Of a DNA stretch of 64,000 nt, positions 24,641 to 36,000 are shown piece by piece; position 1 is the first letter of the stretch; each line of letters begins with the position of its first letter. The translations under genes and the position numbers were made by a program. The stretch covers positions 95,843,373 to 95,907,372 of the forward strand of contig NC_132878.1 of NCBI RefSeq assembly GCF_030463535.1. Reading direction: 5' to 3'. Source of the DNA: Salminus brasiliensis. Its lineage: Eukaryota; Chordata; Actinopteri; Characiformes; Bryconidae. The notes below the pieces were generated by a model. The model worked only from the letters and a program-made list of their open reading frames with translations. It did not search any database and was not told where the DNA came from.

Positions 24641-26725
24641 TTCACCACAACTCTCAGCCAGTCCAGAAATGTGAGTGTCTACCTGTAATTAACTCTATAT
24701 AACATTTGAATAAACCCAAATAAACATAAAGTCAGTGGTCAGTGAGAGTGTCTACCTGTAATTAACTATATATAACATTAGAATAAACCCTAATAAACAT
24801 AAAGTCAGTGGTCAGTGAGAGTGTCTACCTGTAATTAACTCTATATAACATTAGAATAAACCCTTATAAACATAAAGTCAGTGGTCAGTGAGAGTGTCTA
24901 CCTGTAATTAACTCTATATAACATTAGAATAAACCCTTATAAACATAAAGTCAGTGGTCAGTTAGTGTCTACCTGTAATTAACTCTATATAACATTAGAA
25001 TAAACCCAAATAAACATAAAGTCAGTGGTCAGTTAGTGTCTACCTGTAATTAACTCTATATAACATTAGAATAAACCCAAATAAACATAAAGTCAGTGGT
25101 CAGTGAGAGTGTCTACCTGTAATTAACTCTATATAACATTAGAATAAACCCTTATAAACAAAGTCAGTGGTCAGTTAGTGTCTACCTGTAATTAACTCTA
25201 TATAACATTAGAATAAACCCAAATAAACATAAAGGCAGTGGTCAGTGAGAGTGTCTACCTGTAATTAACTCTATATAACATTTGAATAAACCCAAATAAA
25301 CATAAAGTCAGTGGTCAGTGAGAGTGTCTACCTGTAATTAACTATATATAACATTAGAATAAACCCAAATAAACATAAAGTCAGTGGTCAGTGAGAGTGT
25401 CTACCTGTAATTAACTCTATATAACATTAGAATAAACCCTTATAAACAAAGTCAGTGGTCAGTTAGTGTCTACCTGTAATTAACTCTATATAACATTAGA
25501 ATAAACCCAAATAAACATAAAGGCAGTGGTCAGTGAGAGTGTCTACCTGTAATTAACTCTATATAACATTAGAATAAACCCAAATAAACATAAAGTCAGT
25601 GGTCAGTGAGAGTGTCTACCTGTAATTAACTCTATATACATTAGAATAAACTCAAATAAACACAAAGTCAGTGGTCAGTGAGAGTGTCTACCTGTAAAAC
25701 TCTATATAACATTAGAATAAACCCAAATGAACATAAAGTCAGTGGTCAGTTAGTGTCTACCTGTAATTAACTCTATATAACATTAGAATAAACCCAAATA
25801 ATCATAAAGTCAGTGGTCAGTGAGAGCGTCTACCTGTAAAACTCTATATAACATTAGAATAAACCCAAATAAACATAAAGTCAGTGGTCAGTTAGTGTCT
25901 ACCTGTAATTAACTCTATATAACATTAGAATAAACCCAAATAAACATAAAGTCAGTGGTCAGTGAGAGTGTCTACCTGTAATTAACTCTATATAACATTA
26001 GAATAAACCCAAATAAACAGAAAGTCAGTGGTCAGTGAGAGTGTCTACCTGTAAAACTCTATATAACATTAGAATAAACCCTTATAATCATAAAGTCAGT
26101 GGTCAGTTAGTGTCTACCTGTAATTAACTCTATATAACATTAGAATAAACCCAAATAATCATAAAGTCAGTGGTCAGTGAGAGCGTCTACCTGTAAAACT
26201 CTATATAACATTAGAATAAACCCAAATAAACATAAAGTCAGTGGTCAGTTAGTGTCTACCTGTAATTAACTCTATATAACATTAGAATAAACCCAAATAA
26301 ACATAAAGTCAGTGGTCAGTGAGAGTGTCTACCTGTAATTAACTCTATATAACATTAGAATAAACCCAAATAAACAGAAAGTCAGTGGTCAGTGAGAGTG
26401 TCTACCTGTAATTAACTCTATATAACATTAGAATAAACCCAAATAATCATAAAGTCAGTGGTCAGTTAGTGTCTACCTGTAATTAACTCTATATAACATT
26501 AGAATAAACCCAAATAAACATAAAGTCAGTGGTCAGTGTGAGTGTCTACCTGTAATTAACTCTATATAACATTAGAATAAACCCTTATAAACAAAGTCAG
26601 TGGTCAGTTAGTGTCTACCTGTAATTAACTCTATATAACATTAGAATAAACCCAAATAAACATAAAGTCAGTGGTCAGTGTGAGTGTCTACCTGTAATTA
26701 ACTCTATATAACATTAGAACAAGAT
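24641..26725. repeat. About 73-bp satellite, block 1
   Basis: The unit is about 73 bp (shorter variants of about 68 bp lack GAGAG) and runs GTCAGTGGTCAGTGAGAGTG, TCTACCTGTAATTAACTC, TATATAACATTAGAATAAAC, then CCAAATAAACATAAA. About 29 units. The block begins after a leader word, CTTCACCACAACTCTCAGCC, at about 24648. Block 2 at 27.54 kb starts after the same leader. Confidence 0.95.
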
Positions 26726-27505
26726 AGAATAAACAGGTTATTATTAAATAAAATAAAGTTGTATGTAAGTATATTAGTACTGCAGCTTTAGCTCGTTTAA
26801 CTAAAGGTCTGTTTTACACACATTGTAAATATATATGCAGGTAATAAACAACTGCAAAAGCAGTATGCATAAATATGTAACATTTAAATGTTATTATTAT
26901 AATTAATGGCCTCTGCACTCTGAAGGGCCACAGCCAGGCCGGATTTAGCCCTGAAAGCAGTATTTTTAGCTCAAATAGTCAAAACATTAATTCTGTCTGT
27001 AAATAAAAGCCATAGATAGAACAAACCTGCTTCACTGACCTGCTGGACTTCACGGCACTTTGTGTACTTTTGTGAGAATTTGGGAAGAATCATTTACAAA
27101 GCTAAAAATAGGAAGAACTTCTGGCCTTGTTTAAGGTCCTTCACCCCGTCTCAACACAAGGGCGAAGGCTGGGTGACTCAGCTAATGTCTGCTGAGGCCT
27201 GTTTTTGTTTTTAAGGCATTTCTGTTCAAAGAAGATAAAAGAGAACCCTTTCTGAAGCAGCTGTACCCGTGCCGGGCCTTTGCTCCTTGAACATCCATTA
27301 ATCCTTAGGGGCCCGGCTGGACGACCTGCACCACTCAGAACCGGCATATAGTTGCTGTCCCATGAAAAATATGTGTCTACAAATAGTGACTTTACAGGAG
27401 AAGGCAAAAATGCTCTTAATTTTAAATGAAAGTCAGAGTAAAATAAGAGCTTTCTGTAAGTAATTTAGAGCATTTCTATTGGTCCATTCATCCAGAATTA
27501 CTTAC
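26726..27505. other. Spacer between the two 73-bp blocks, includes family B element
   Basis: Unique-looking sequence ending in an inverse copy of family B (27345-27500: GTGACTTTACAGGAGAAGGC, then GAGCATTTCTATTGGTCC). The minus-strand frame at 27141-27407 begins inside that element (MPSPVKS, a frame also produced at 6083 by the other copy), so it is not a gene. Confidence 0.5.
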
Positions 27506-27958
27506 AGGTTCACCATCTTCACCACAACTCTCAGGCAGTCCAAAATGTGAGAGTGTCTAGCTGTAATTAACTCTATATAACTTTAGAATAAACCCAAATA
27601 AACATAAAGTCAGTGGTCAGAGAGAGTGTCTACCTGTAATTCACTCTATATAACTTTAGAATAAACCCAAATAAACATAAACTCAGTGGTCAGTGAGAGT
27701 GTCTACCTGTAATTAACTCTATATAACATTAGAATAAACCCAAATAAACATAAAGTCAGTGGTCAGTGAGAGCGTCTACCTGTAATTAACTCTATATAAC
27801 ATTAGAATAAACCCAAATAAACATAAAGTCAGTGGTCAGTGAGAGTGTCTACCTGTAATTAACTCTATATAACATTAGAATAAACCCAAATAAACATAAA
27901 GTCAGTGGTCAGTGAGAGTGTCTACCTGTAATTAACTCTATATAACATTAGAATAACT
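27506..27958. repeat. About 73-bp satellite, block 2
   Basis: Same unit as block 1, about six copies. It is preceded by the same leader sequence (TTCACCACAACTCTCAGGCA at about 27519), indicating that leader and array were duplicated together. Confidence 0.93.
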
Positions 27959-28334
27959 GTGCAAATGTGATTTCCCCCCTAACTATTCCTTTCCGGAAGC
28001 CTTGCAGTGACCCCGCACAGACTCAGCTTAGGGTCACCCCGGGTCAAACCCAACTTGGCTCTACGGTTCCAGCCTTGAATCCCTCTGTACTGATGTGGTC
28101 GCTCTGAAAGCATCAGTCCCGAGCATCGGGTTTGCCTGCTACAGTAATACGATCACTGAAGGAGGGGTGATCATTGGCGGTGGGGGGGGGCTTAAAATAG
28201 CCCCCCGTCCTGCTGAATATGCCACATTCCCTCGGGATGCATTTTTGGGCCTGTCAATCTGTAAGAAACAAACTCAAAAGCTAGTGAGGTCTGATTGCAT
28301 GATGCCATATCAGACGGCTGCTGTTGTTTTTGGT

Positions 28335-28370
<36 letters not shown>

Positions 28371-29730
28371 ATGCTTACTGGAGTCAAATTAGCAGCATTG
28401 ACTATAGAGGTTCCTGCTGGGACACGCCCCCTTTAGTCGGGCCGAGTGGTGGAACACCATAAGCTGCAGCGTTTATTAGGGGAAACGTCCAAACCGGGAC
28501 TGAACCCAGCGACTGTCTGCTGCAGTTAAGGGCAGCTGGACTCGACAGCGACCCGTCCACATTACCAAAGAACCGACGGCCCATGGACAGCGATGTGTAG
28601 ATGCCAGGAGCGTCCAGCTAACTGAGGCTCAAATCAAATCAACCCCCCTGTTTAGAGGATAAAGCCTCGTATCTGAGAGCGCAGAGTCGAGGGAATGCTC
28701 TTAGGAGGGGTCTCCACTGTTTTCAGGCTGGTTCAGTAGACTGGCTCATCCAGGTTTGCTTGCTTTCCCTCCTACTTGAACTTAGTAGCTAATCCAATTC
28801 ATCCATTCCAATCCATTTATATTGATTTATTATTTGATTTATTTTATTATTTATTATTTATTTATTATTTATTATTATTATTCATTTAAAGGTTAAAGTC
28901 TACCCCATTTGCTTCGGTGCTCACCACAAATGTCCAGCAGCACAGATCCCCTCTCGCCCCGTCTAAACAGCCCTGTTCAGAACGGCTGGTTTAAGAGCCT
29001 GTCCGCTTAAGTGACGCATAACTGAATTATGGGAAAAGGACCACGCCCCGACTCCTCCTCCAGGTCCTCAAACCCCTTATATAACCCGCCTCTCAGTCAA
29101 ACTCCCAACCCGGACATTAAGCGCAACCCTCCGGTTGTATCTCGGAGCATGGTCCACACTAGCAAAAGCAGTGGTATTTTTTTTGCTCCTGAGCGCCCCC
29201 TACAGGTGGAAAGTGTAATTTACTGCAGGGACCACAACTCATGCTTTGAGGGCCTCCCCCTTAGAGCCTCAGTGTGACCCTGAAGATGATACACTATATA
29301 TCAGCTGGTGAAATTTCTCCTAAATGTCTTCCAGTTTGCACTAGATAACTAACATTTACTCCACCTTGAGTTCACATCTCTCTTTCACTTGCTTGTTGTT
29401 AGTGGGTGGAGCTGCTCAGATTGGGGGGTGGAAGCCATGCTACAGCTGAATAGCATTGAATGCCCTCTGTTCTGAGAATGGTTGGTTTCTACAGTGGTTG
29501 TGTTGTTTTTTACTACAGTCGAAAAATGTTGTTTATCTAAATTTTACTGGAGTAATTCTTTATTTTTCAGACTTTTTACTTCTACTTCTTACATTTTCAC
29601 CAAATTATCTGAACTTTCTCCTCCTTACATTTTAAAAACAGTCTCGTTCCTCCTATTTCATTCCCCTTAGTTTTCATTCCGGCTCGTCATCAATAAAAAC
29701 CCTCTCCAGATCAATCTCTCCATCCGGAAA
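27959..29730. other. Intergenic DNA, no gene seen
   Basis: Mixed unique sequence with a (CA)n run at about 28339-28365, a G run near 28180, and TTTATTATTT repeats at 28820-28885. Open frames of 60-113 codons show nothing recognisable. Confidence 0.35.
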
Positions 29731-29744
29731 GTGAGAGTCTGATC

Positions 29745-29930
29745 CTGATTGGATGAGAAGTATAAACAGACACCATTCTGATTCCCTATTGGTTTATAAG
29801 AGATCCATCACACCTGCACACGTCCCGTCACTCTCCAGCAGCTCACAGCAGACGTCTGTAGTCTAGTATGAAGACTGTGTCCGTGGCAGAGACTCAAGAG
29901 ACCTGCAGTGAAACGTCCCGACTGAGCCCC
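29745..29930 (+). promoter_or_regulatory. Promoter-like block with short downstream frame
   Basis: Two ATTGG (inverse CCAAT) words, each followed closely by a TATA-like sequence, lie at 29748/29761 (TATAAA) and 29788/29794 (TTATAAG). About 70 bp further on an ATG (29868) opens a frame starting MKTVSVAETQET and ending with TAA inside the first unit of the adjacent 30-bp array. The arrangement looks like a pol II promoter with a leader. The 26-codon product resembles nothing I know. It could be a relict gene start cut by the array, or chance. Confidence 0.3.
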
Positions 29931-30620
29931 ACATTTACATTCCAATAAAGCTTATTGATCACATTTACATTCCAATAAAGCTTATTGATCACATTTACAT
30001 TCCAATAAAGCTTATTGATCACATTTACACTCCAATAAAGCTTATTGATCACATTTACATTCCAATAAAGCTTATTGATCACATTTACACTCCAATAAAG
30101 CTTATTGATCACATTTACATTCCAATAAAGCTTACTGATCACATTTACACTCCAATAAAGCTTATTGATCACATTTACACTCCAATAAAGCTTATTGATC
30201 ACATTTACACTCCAATAAAGCTTATTGATCACATTTACACTCCAATAAAGCTTATTGATCACATTTACATTCCAATAAAGCTTACTGATCACATTTACAC
30301 TCCAATAAAGCTTATTGATCACATTTACATTCCAATAAAGCTTATTGATCACATTTACATTCCAATAAAGCTTATTGATCACATTTACATTCCAATAAAG
30401 CTTATTGATCACATTTACACTCCAATAAAGCTTATTGATCACATTTACATTCCAATAAAGCTTATTGATCACATTTACATTCCAATAAAGCTTATTGATC
30501 ACATTTACATTCCAAAAGCTTATTGATCACATTTACACTCCAATAAAGCTTATTGATCACATTTACATTCCAATAAAGCTTATTGATCACATTTACACTC
30601 CAATAAAGCTTATTGATCAC
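29931..30620. repeat. 30-bp satellite, 23 nearly perfect units, each with AATAAA
   Basis: The unit is ACATTTACATTCCAATAAAG followed by CTTATTGATC; the only common variant is C/T at ACACTCC versus ACATTCC, with one occasional TTACTGATC change and one unit (about 30511) missing TAAA. Very low divergence points to recent expansion. Every other unit carries the polyadenylation hexamer AATAAA on the plus strand. Because 30 is divisible by three the minus strand stays open (NKLYWNVNVI repeats); this is not called as a gene. Confidence 0.97.
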
Positions 30621-31560
30621 ACGCCTCTGAAGTCTGACTTTCTGCAGCTTTACAGAACTTCTAGACAACGACTCCTCATATTTTCCTCCATGAAGCTCAT
30701 GTTGATGCTCAGTAGAGCTCAGAGACGCTCCTTTAATAGAGCTGATATTACTGAAATGCTTCATTTTCAATGGGCAGATCTGCAGCTGAAACAGGAGCCT
30801 AGTGCAGCCCAACATTTTTAACATCAACATTTTAATAGAACATTAGAATATCAGATATTAACATTAATATACAACATTCTCCTCATTATGGCTTTTAGAG
30901 AAATGGGGTTTGGGGGGGGGGGGGGGGGGGGATAGCGCACTATAGACCCCTGTGGCGCGGCCTAAGCTTTCGGTCTTTGTTTTCCTTCCATTACTTTTAC
31001 TTTTCTACTTGAAGTCGTTCTGAAACCAGTACTTTTACACTTTTACTGGAGTAAAAAGCTTCAGTTGATACTTCAGCTTCTATAGAAGTCTTTTATAAAA
31101 TCCCAGTATTCCTAGTATTTTTTGAAAACTCTGCATAATTAATCCATAAACCAGAACATCAGTCAGTTATTACTGTATAATAAGCATCACAGTGCACTAA
31201 GCCTGGGAAGTGAAGGGCTGTCCAGCGGCATCTATCACACTACCACCACCATGTTTGACTGTCTCAGTCAGACGTACTTAGGCTTAACTTTCTATTCTCT
31301 CAGTGTGGTTCGCTGGAGTCCCAGAGTCGTAGCAATGGCTCTAGACTGGTCGAGGAGGCAATTTCGCAATTTCGTCACTGACTGATGGGTTTTGCTGAAA
31401 CGCACATGCTCAAGAACGGCCTCTCGTTTGCCTAGACGATGTTTTCTGATACTGAGGGTCTGAGGACTACAGTTAGCCACAAAGCTAACCAATATCTGTG
31501 CTGCTGAGAGGAGCTGTGATCTTAGGTAGGCTGAGGTTGGGTCTCCTTGCTTTTTGTCAA
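30621..31560. other. Intergenic DNA with a 20-G run
   Basis: A run of 20 consecutive G residues lies at 30912-30931 (with GGGG at 30905). The rest is unique-looking; CACTACCACCACCATGTTTG near 31238 resembles the array downstream of klf10. No gene recognised. Confidence 0.4.
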
Positions 31561-31829
31561 CTCAACAATGCTACCGCGACATTAGCAGCGCGCAGGACAC
31601 GTCCCATCCCCCCTGACACATCCTGTCCCCTCTGACGTCATCTTACAGAAGGACCATTTGCACCGATGCAGCTAGCATGCTGCTCGTCAGCCAGCCGATG
31701 TAGCTAACATGCTGCTGGTTAGCCAGCCGAGCTGGTCCACCCCCTCGACTGTATTAGCAATCATGCTGCAAGTTAGCCAGTCGAGCTGGTGCCCTTTCGA
31801 TTGTGTTAGCTAGCATGCTAATGGTTAGC

Positions 31830-32446
31830 CAGCTGAGCAGCATCGCTACCGGGGCGACCGCATCCAGCATCATTGCCATGTTGGCCTCTGCCAACACTGC
31901 TGCCACAGCGTTAGCATCGGTACAGCGACGGCCACGGCCTCTGCCAGCATCGTTACCAGGGCGACCGCATCCAGCATCGTTTCCATGGCGTTGGGAGCGC
32001 TACCACACAAGCCGTTGACCTCTGATAACACTGCTGCCACAGCGTTAGCATCGGTACAGCGACGGCCACGGCCTCTGCCAGCATCGTTACCAGGGCGACC
32101 GCATCCAGCATAGTTTCCATGGCGTTGGGAGCGCTACCACACAAGCCGTTGACCTCTGATAACACTGCTGCCACAGCGTTAGCATCGGTACAGCGACGGC
32201 CACGGCCTCTGCCAGCATCGTTACCAGGGCGACCGCATCCAGCATAGTTTCCATGGCGTTGGGAGCGCTACCGCACAAGCCGCTGACCTCTGATAACACT
32301 GCTGCCACAGCGTTAGCATCGGTACAGCGACGGCCACGGCCGCGGCCTCTGCCAGCATCGCTACCAGGGCGACCGCATCCAGCATCGTTTCCGTTTCCTG
32401 CTTCCACGGCCACGTCCAGCATCGCTTCCGCAGCGTTAGCATCTTA
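31830..32446. repeat. 134-bp GC-rich tandem repeat, about 4.5 units
   Basis: The word TGCCACAGCGTTAGCATCGG recurs at 31901, 32035, 32169 and 32303, exactly 134 bp apart, with nearly identical sequence between (CGACGGCCACGGCCTCTGCC; GCGTTGGGAGCGCTACC). The last unit has a six-base CGGCCG-type insertion near 32340. It is CpG-rich and lies about 0.6-1.2 kb upstream of klf10. Ala-rich frames on both strands are shadows. Confidence 0.95.
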
Positions 32447-32575
32447 AGGCTCTGAGGGCACCAGGCAGGGTCACTACAGGAAATGCTACAGGACCATATT
32501 TGGGTCCCTGGCAGCCAATGGTGGCCCGGCTAATGGCCAGACTGGTCAGACTGGACCCAATGGTACATAGATGAC

Positions 32576-32578
<3 letters not shown>

Positions 32579-32610
<32 letters not shown>

Positions 32611-32639
32611 ATACCATTCCAGCACAGCTGCTCTCAGCA

Positions 32640-32688
<49 letters not shown>
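32579..32688. repeat. (CA)n and (GT)n arms in inverted arrangement
   Basis: A CA run (32579-32608) and a GT run (32643-32688) face each other across 34 bp, so one strand can pair with itself into a long stem. Lies about 0.4 kb upstream of klf10 exon 1. Confidence 0.9.
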
Positions 32689-32799
32689 CTGAAATACTGC
32701 TGCTCCAGTCATCCACACACAGGATTCCCGCGTCTGCCTGTTCACAAGGCACGAGCGCTGTGTATCACGCAGCTTTCACGCAGCGCATCAGCCACTGAT

Positions 32800-33067
32800 C
32801 ACGCGTCCATTCCCTCCTGATTGGCCGCCGCCTCCACGCACCCTGGCTTGTGATTGGCCGGCAGTGAAAGCATGGCCACCCGTGATCTGAAATGTCTGAA
32901 TCAAACTGATAACACAACAGCGGGAGTCTCCATCTCCCAGTCCGACCCGCCAGCCCTGTAGACCCACAGAGCTGCCTCCACTAAAGCCTGGCGCCTACAC
33001 ACCACAACAATGGCCGGCTGTTAGTTAGCATAGTTAGCTAGCTAGCTAGTGTTTTCAGCGTGACGCC
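32800..33067 (+). promoter_or_regulatory. Putative klf10 promoter and 5' UTR
   Basis: Two ATTGGCC (inverse CCAAT) words at about 32819 and 32853 lie in GC-rich DNA some 200-250 bp upstream of the proposed start codon. No TATA box is convincing. A second CpG-rich stretch with opposed ATTGGCTGG and CCAGCCAAT words follows in intron 1 (33285-33345), so an alternative promoter there is possible; mammalian KLF10 is known to use more than one first exon. Confidence 0.45.
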
Positions 33068-36000
33068 ATGAGTGCTTCCTCCCCTCAGAACGATGTAAGT
33101 AGCTGCTAATCCTGATCGAAACCTTCATTTGTATGTTTTTGGAGATTAATTGGCTGTTTTAGGCCGTTTTTGTGGAGCGGAACAATGTTTGGTGCTCGTT
33201 TCGCCCCTAAGCCAAGGATGTGGCGGAGCTACGCGCCGCTGGTATTTTCTCCGCCCGTTTTCGGCAAGCCCCGCCTTCCTGCACCGCGATTGGCTGGACT
33301 GTAAGTCCGCAGCGCTGGAACGCGTCGCCAGCCAATCACGGCGCGGGATTTGCGGGTCTTGTCGGAAAACGGGTGCGAAAAGAAGTCAGCTCAGGCTGCT
33401 GCGTGTAAAGTAGGTGAAGGGTCAGGCTGGGCTGGGAGGCAGTAAGTCGAGCTATATTTATTATAATATTATAGTATTAATAATATTTATAATATTTATT
33501 ATATATTTATTATATGTTATAGTTAGATTTCTGAGTGTATTTAACATTTTTAGCAATCCTTAGTTTTTAAAATCGTTTTAAAACTAGAATTAGTTCTAAA
33601 TAATAAAAATAAAATAATGAATATTGCTTTTTTTAAAGAATTTTAGTCTTAAACCATCAGCTTTAAAGCATTAATGTTTGTTATTATTATTACAAGCATT
33701 AGCTTAAGCCTTTAAAAGCATGCATTTTAGTCTTAAAGTCATTAATCATCAAAATGCCCCACATTTAACTTTTCCTATACATATTTAATGCACACTTAAG
33801 TGAAGTATTGTTTCTAATCAGCTTCTGTTTTTAATATTTTGGCCCATTTCAACTCAGGATCTGCCATTTGAGACCGTGGACCGAACCCCAGAGGACTGGC
33901 CGGATCCCCCGGTGTCTGTAGGAGATCTGCAGGCTGTAGAAGCCCTTGTGTCCATGAGGAGCAAATGGAAGGGTAGAAGTTTCCGGCAGAGAGAGCCTCG
34001 CCCATTGACGCCGTCTTCGGATTCCTGTGAGGAGACTATCTGTGCAGGCCCGTCTGATTTCCACCAGTCTGCCTTGGTGAGTGAGGCTGTTCTCCATGCA
34101 GAAGCGATGTGGGCAGTCAGAAGCGACCCCAGCCCTGGTCCTGTAGGACCCCCGCTCTGACGCACCTGCTGTAACTTCATTAAGGCTTCTGCAAAGGTCT
34201 GCTGACTGAAATCAGACTCATCTCTTCTAGTGTGGCCTTAGGCTAGATGTTGGAACTTTGCTTTGAGGAGGGTTTGATTGCATTCAGCCCCCTGAGAGCA
34301 TCACTGAGGTCAGCTTCTGACGTTGGTATGAAGGTATTGGATGGAGCTCCACTGCTCCACAGCTGGGGGCTCTAGCCCACACTCAACACTGGGCACAGTG
34401 ACCTTAGGCTCTCTTACTCTTGGTCAATGATTTTCTATGGAGATTATACAAGCTGTGTGGGCCGTGTGTAAACAGTGGTGGCTGAAGTAGCCCGAATTGC
34501 CTAATTACAAAAGGTGTCCGCATAGTTTTGGACACATTGTGCACTCTACATCACTGTAGATTATGAGTAGTAAGATATATATATAAATACTGGTGTGAGT
34601 GCCAGACCCCCATATTATATCTGTAAAGCTGTAAAGTGGTTGTTTAAAAAACAATAGCCAAATTAAATATGTTTAATATTTCAAATATTATCTATTTTTG
34701 AAAATTATAAAAAAAGATATACTAGAAACTTTCTACTGGCAGATATTTTTTTTTGTCTTACAAAATAAGCCTGCCGCAAGTAAAATGATCTGCCCAACAG
34801 AACCGAAAAATAAACATAATATATCATATAACATATAAAATATTATAAAAGCTTTAAAATGATATATTTGAGATATATCTACTACATTTTCGATGCTTTC
34901 ACTTCCAAAGATATGATTTTTGGAATGCTGCACCGCAAAACATGGTATCTTTGGAAGTGAAAGCATCTTAAATGTAGTAGATATATCTCAAATATATTAT
35001 TTTTAGGCTTTTATAATATTAATTCAATCTTAATTCAATATTAAGTCACTTGCTTGTAGTTGCATATTTCCACCAAATCCTCCAGCTTACGTGCTGCTGA
35101 TTTAGCTGATTAGTGAAACGTAAGCGTGTTGAAGGAGTAGTTTAGCGAAAAATCTAATTACCATGATTGATCACTATATACTGTCAATCAGCCTAGAAAT
35201 GTTTGATATCCAACATTCTTTTTTTTCATGTTCAACGGGAGATGCTAGGCTAACGTTGCTAATAAACACTGGGTCTTGGACTGTCACCAATCTCACCTGT
35301 GTAAATAAACGCCAACGTCTCGATTTACTTGCTTTGAAAAGCTACCTAAAACAGCTTAGATAGACCGTTTTGAAGTATTTTTTTAAGATGTAGTCGGCTG
35401 CTCCACCGTTCAGCTCTGTGGAGATGTTGAGGCTAACGTAGGTCAGACCATGTTCATATCTGTTGGACGTTGATGAGACACTGATGTTGGATAAGTGGGC
35501 AAGTGGGATCTTGGAAAGCTGAAGCATTAAGATTTACTTCCCTTCACTTGAGCTAAGGGAGGCTAACAGGCTGTGGCCTGACAAACAACCCCACAGCATT
35601 ATCCCCCCTCATCCAAACTTCTTACATTCATACCATTACATGTCAGTTTGGGAAAACTGGGTCTGTTCTAAAAGTTTTGACCTGACGTGTGACAAATATC
35701 TCTTTCCAACAGGCACTTCAGTGCATGACCCCACCCTACAGCCCTCCAGCTACTGAACCGGTTCAGAGCGACACACTGGAGGGCTTGGATCACAGCGCTT
35801 CCCTCAGCACCCCACCGCCGCAGGCCAGAGCCATCAGCGTGATCCGACACACATCCGACCCGCCGCCATGTCCGGCTGGAGAAGACGACCAGGCCTGCAC
35901 CCTTAACCCCAATCCAAGCCCTCCCAGCTTCGCCCTGGGCCGGTTAAGTGTCCAGGCTGGCAACGACACGGGGGTAATTCAGGACCCTCCGAGCTCTGGC

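Noticed and set aside
29931..30620. Possible CRISPR-like array
   Set aside because: Units are directly abutting with no unique spacers, and the genome is a vertebrate.
29894..30830. Frames with INKLYWNVNV decapeptide repeats
   Set aside because: Product of the 30-bp satellite on the minus strand; no start region or homology.
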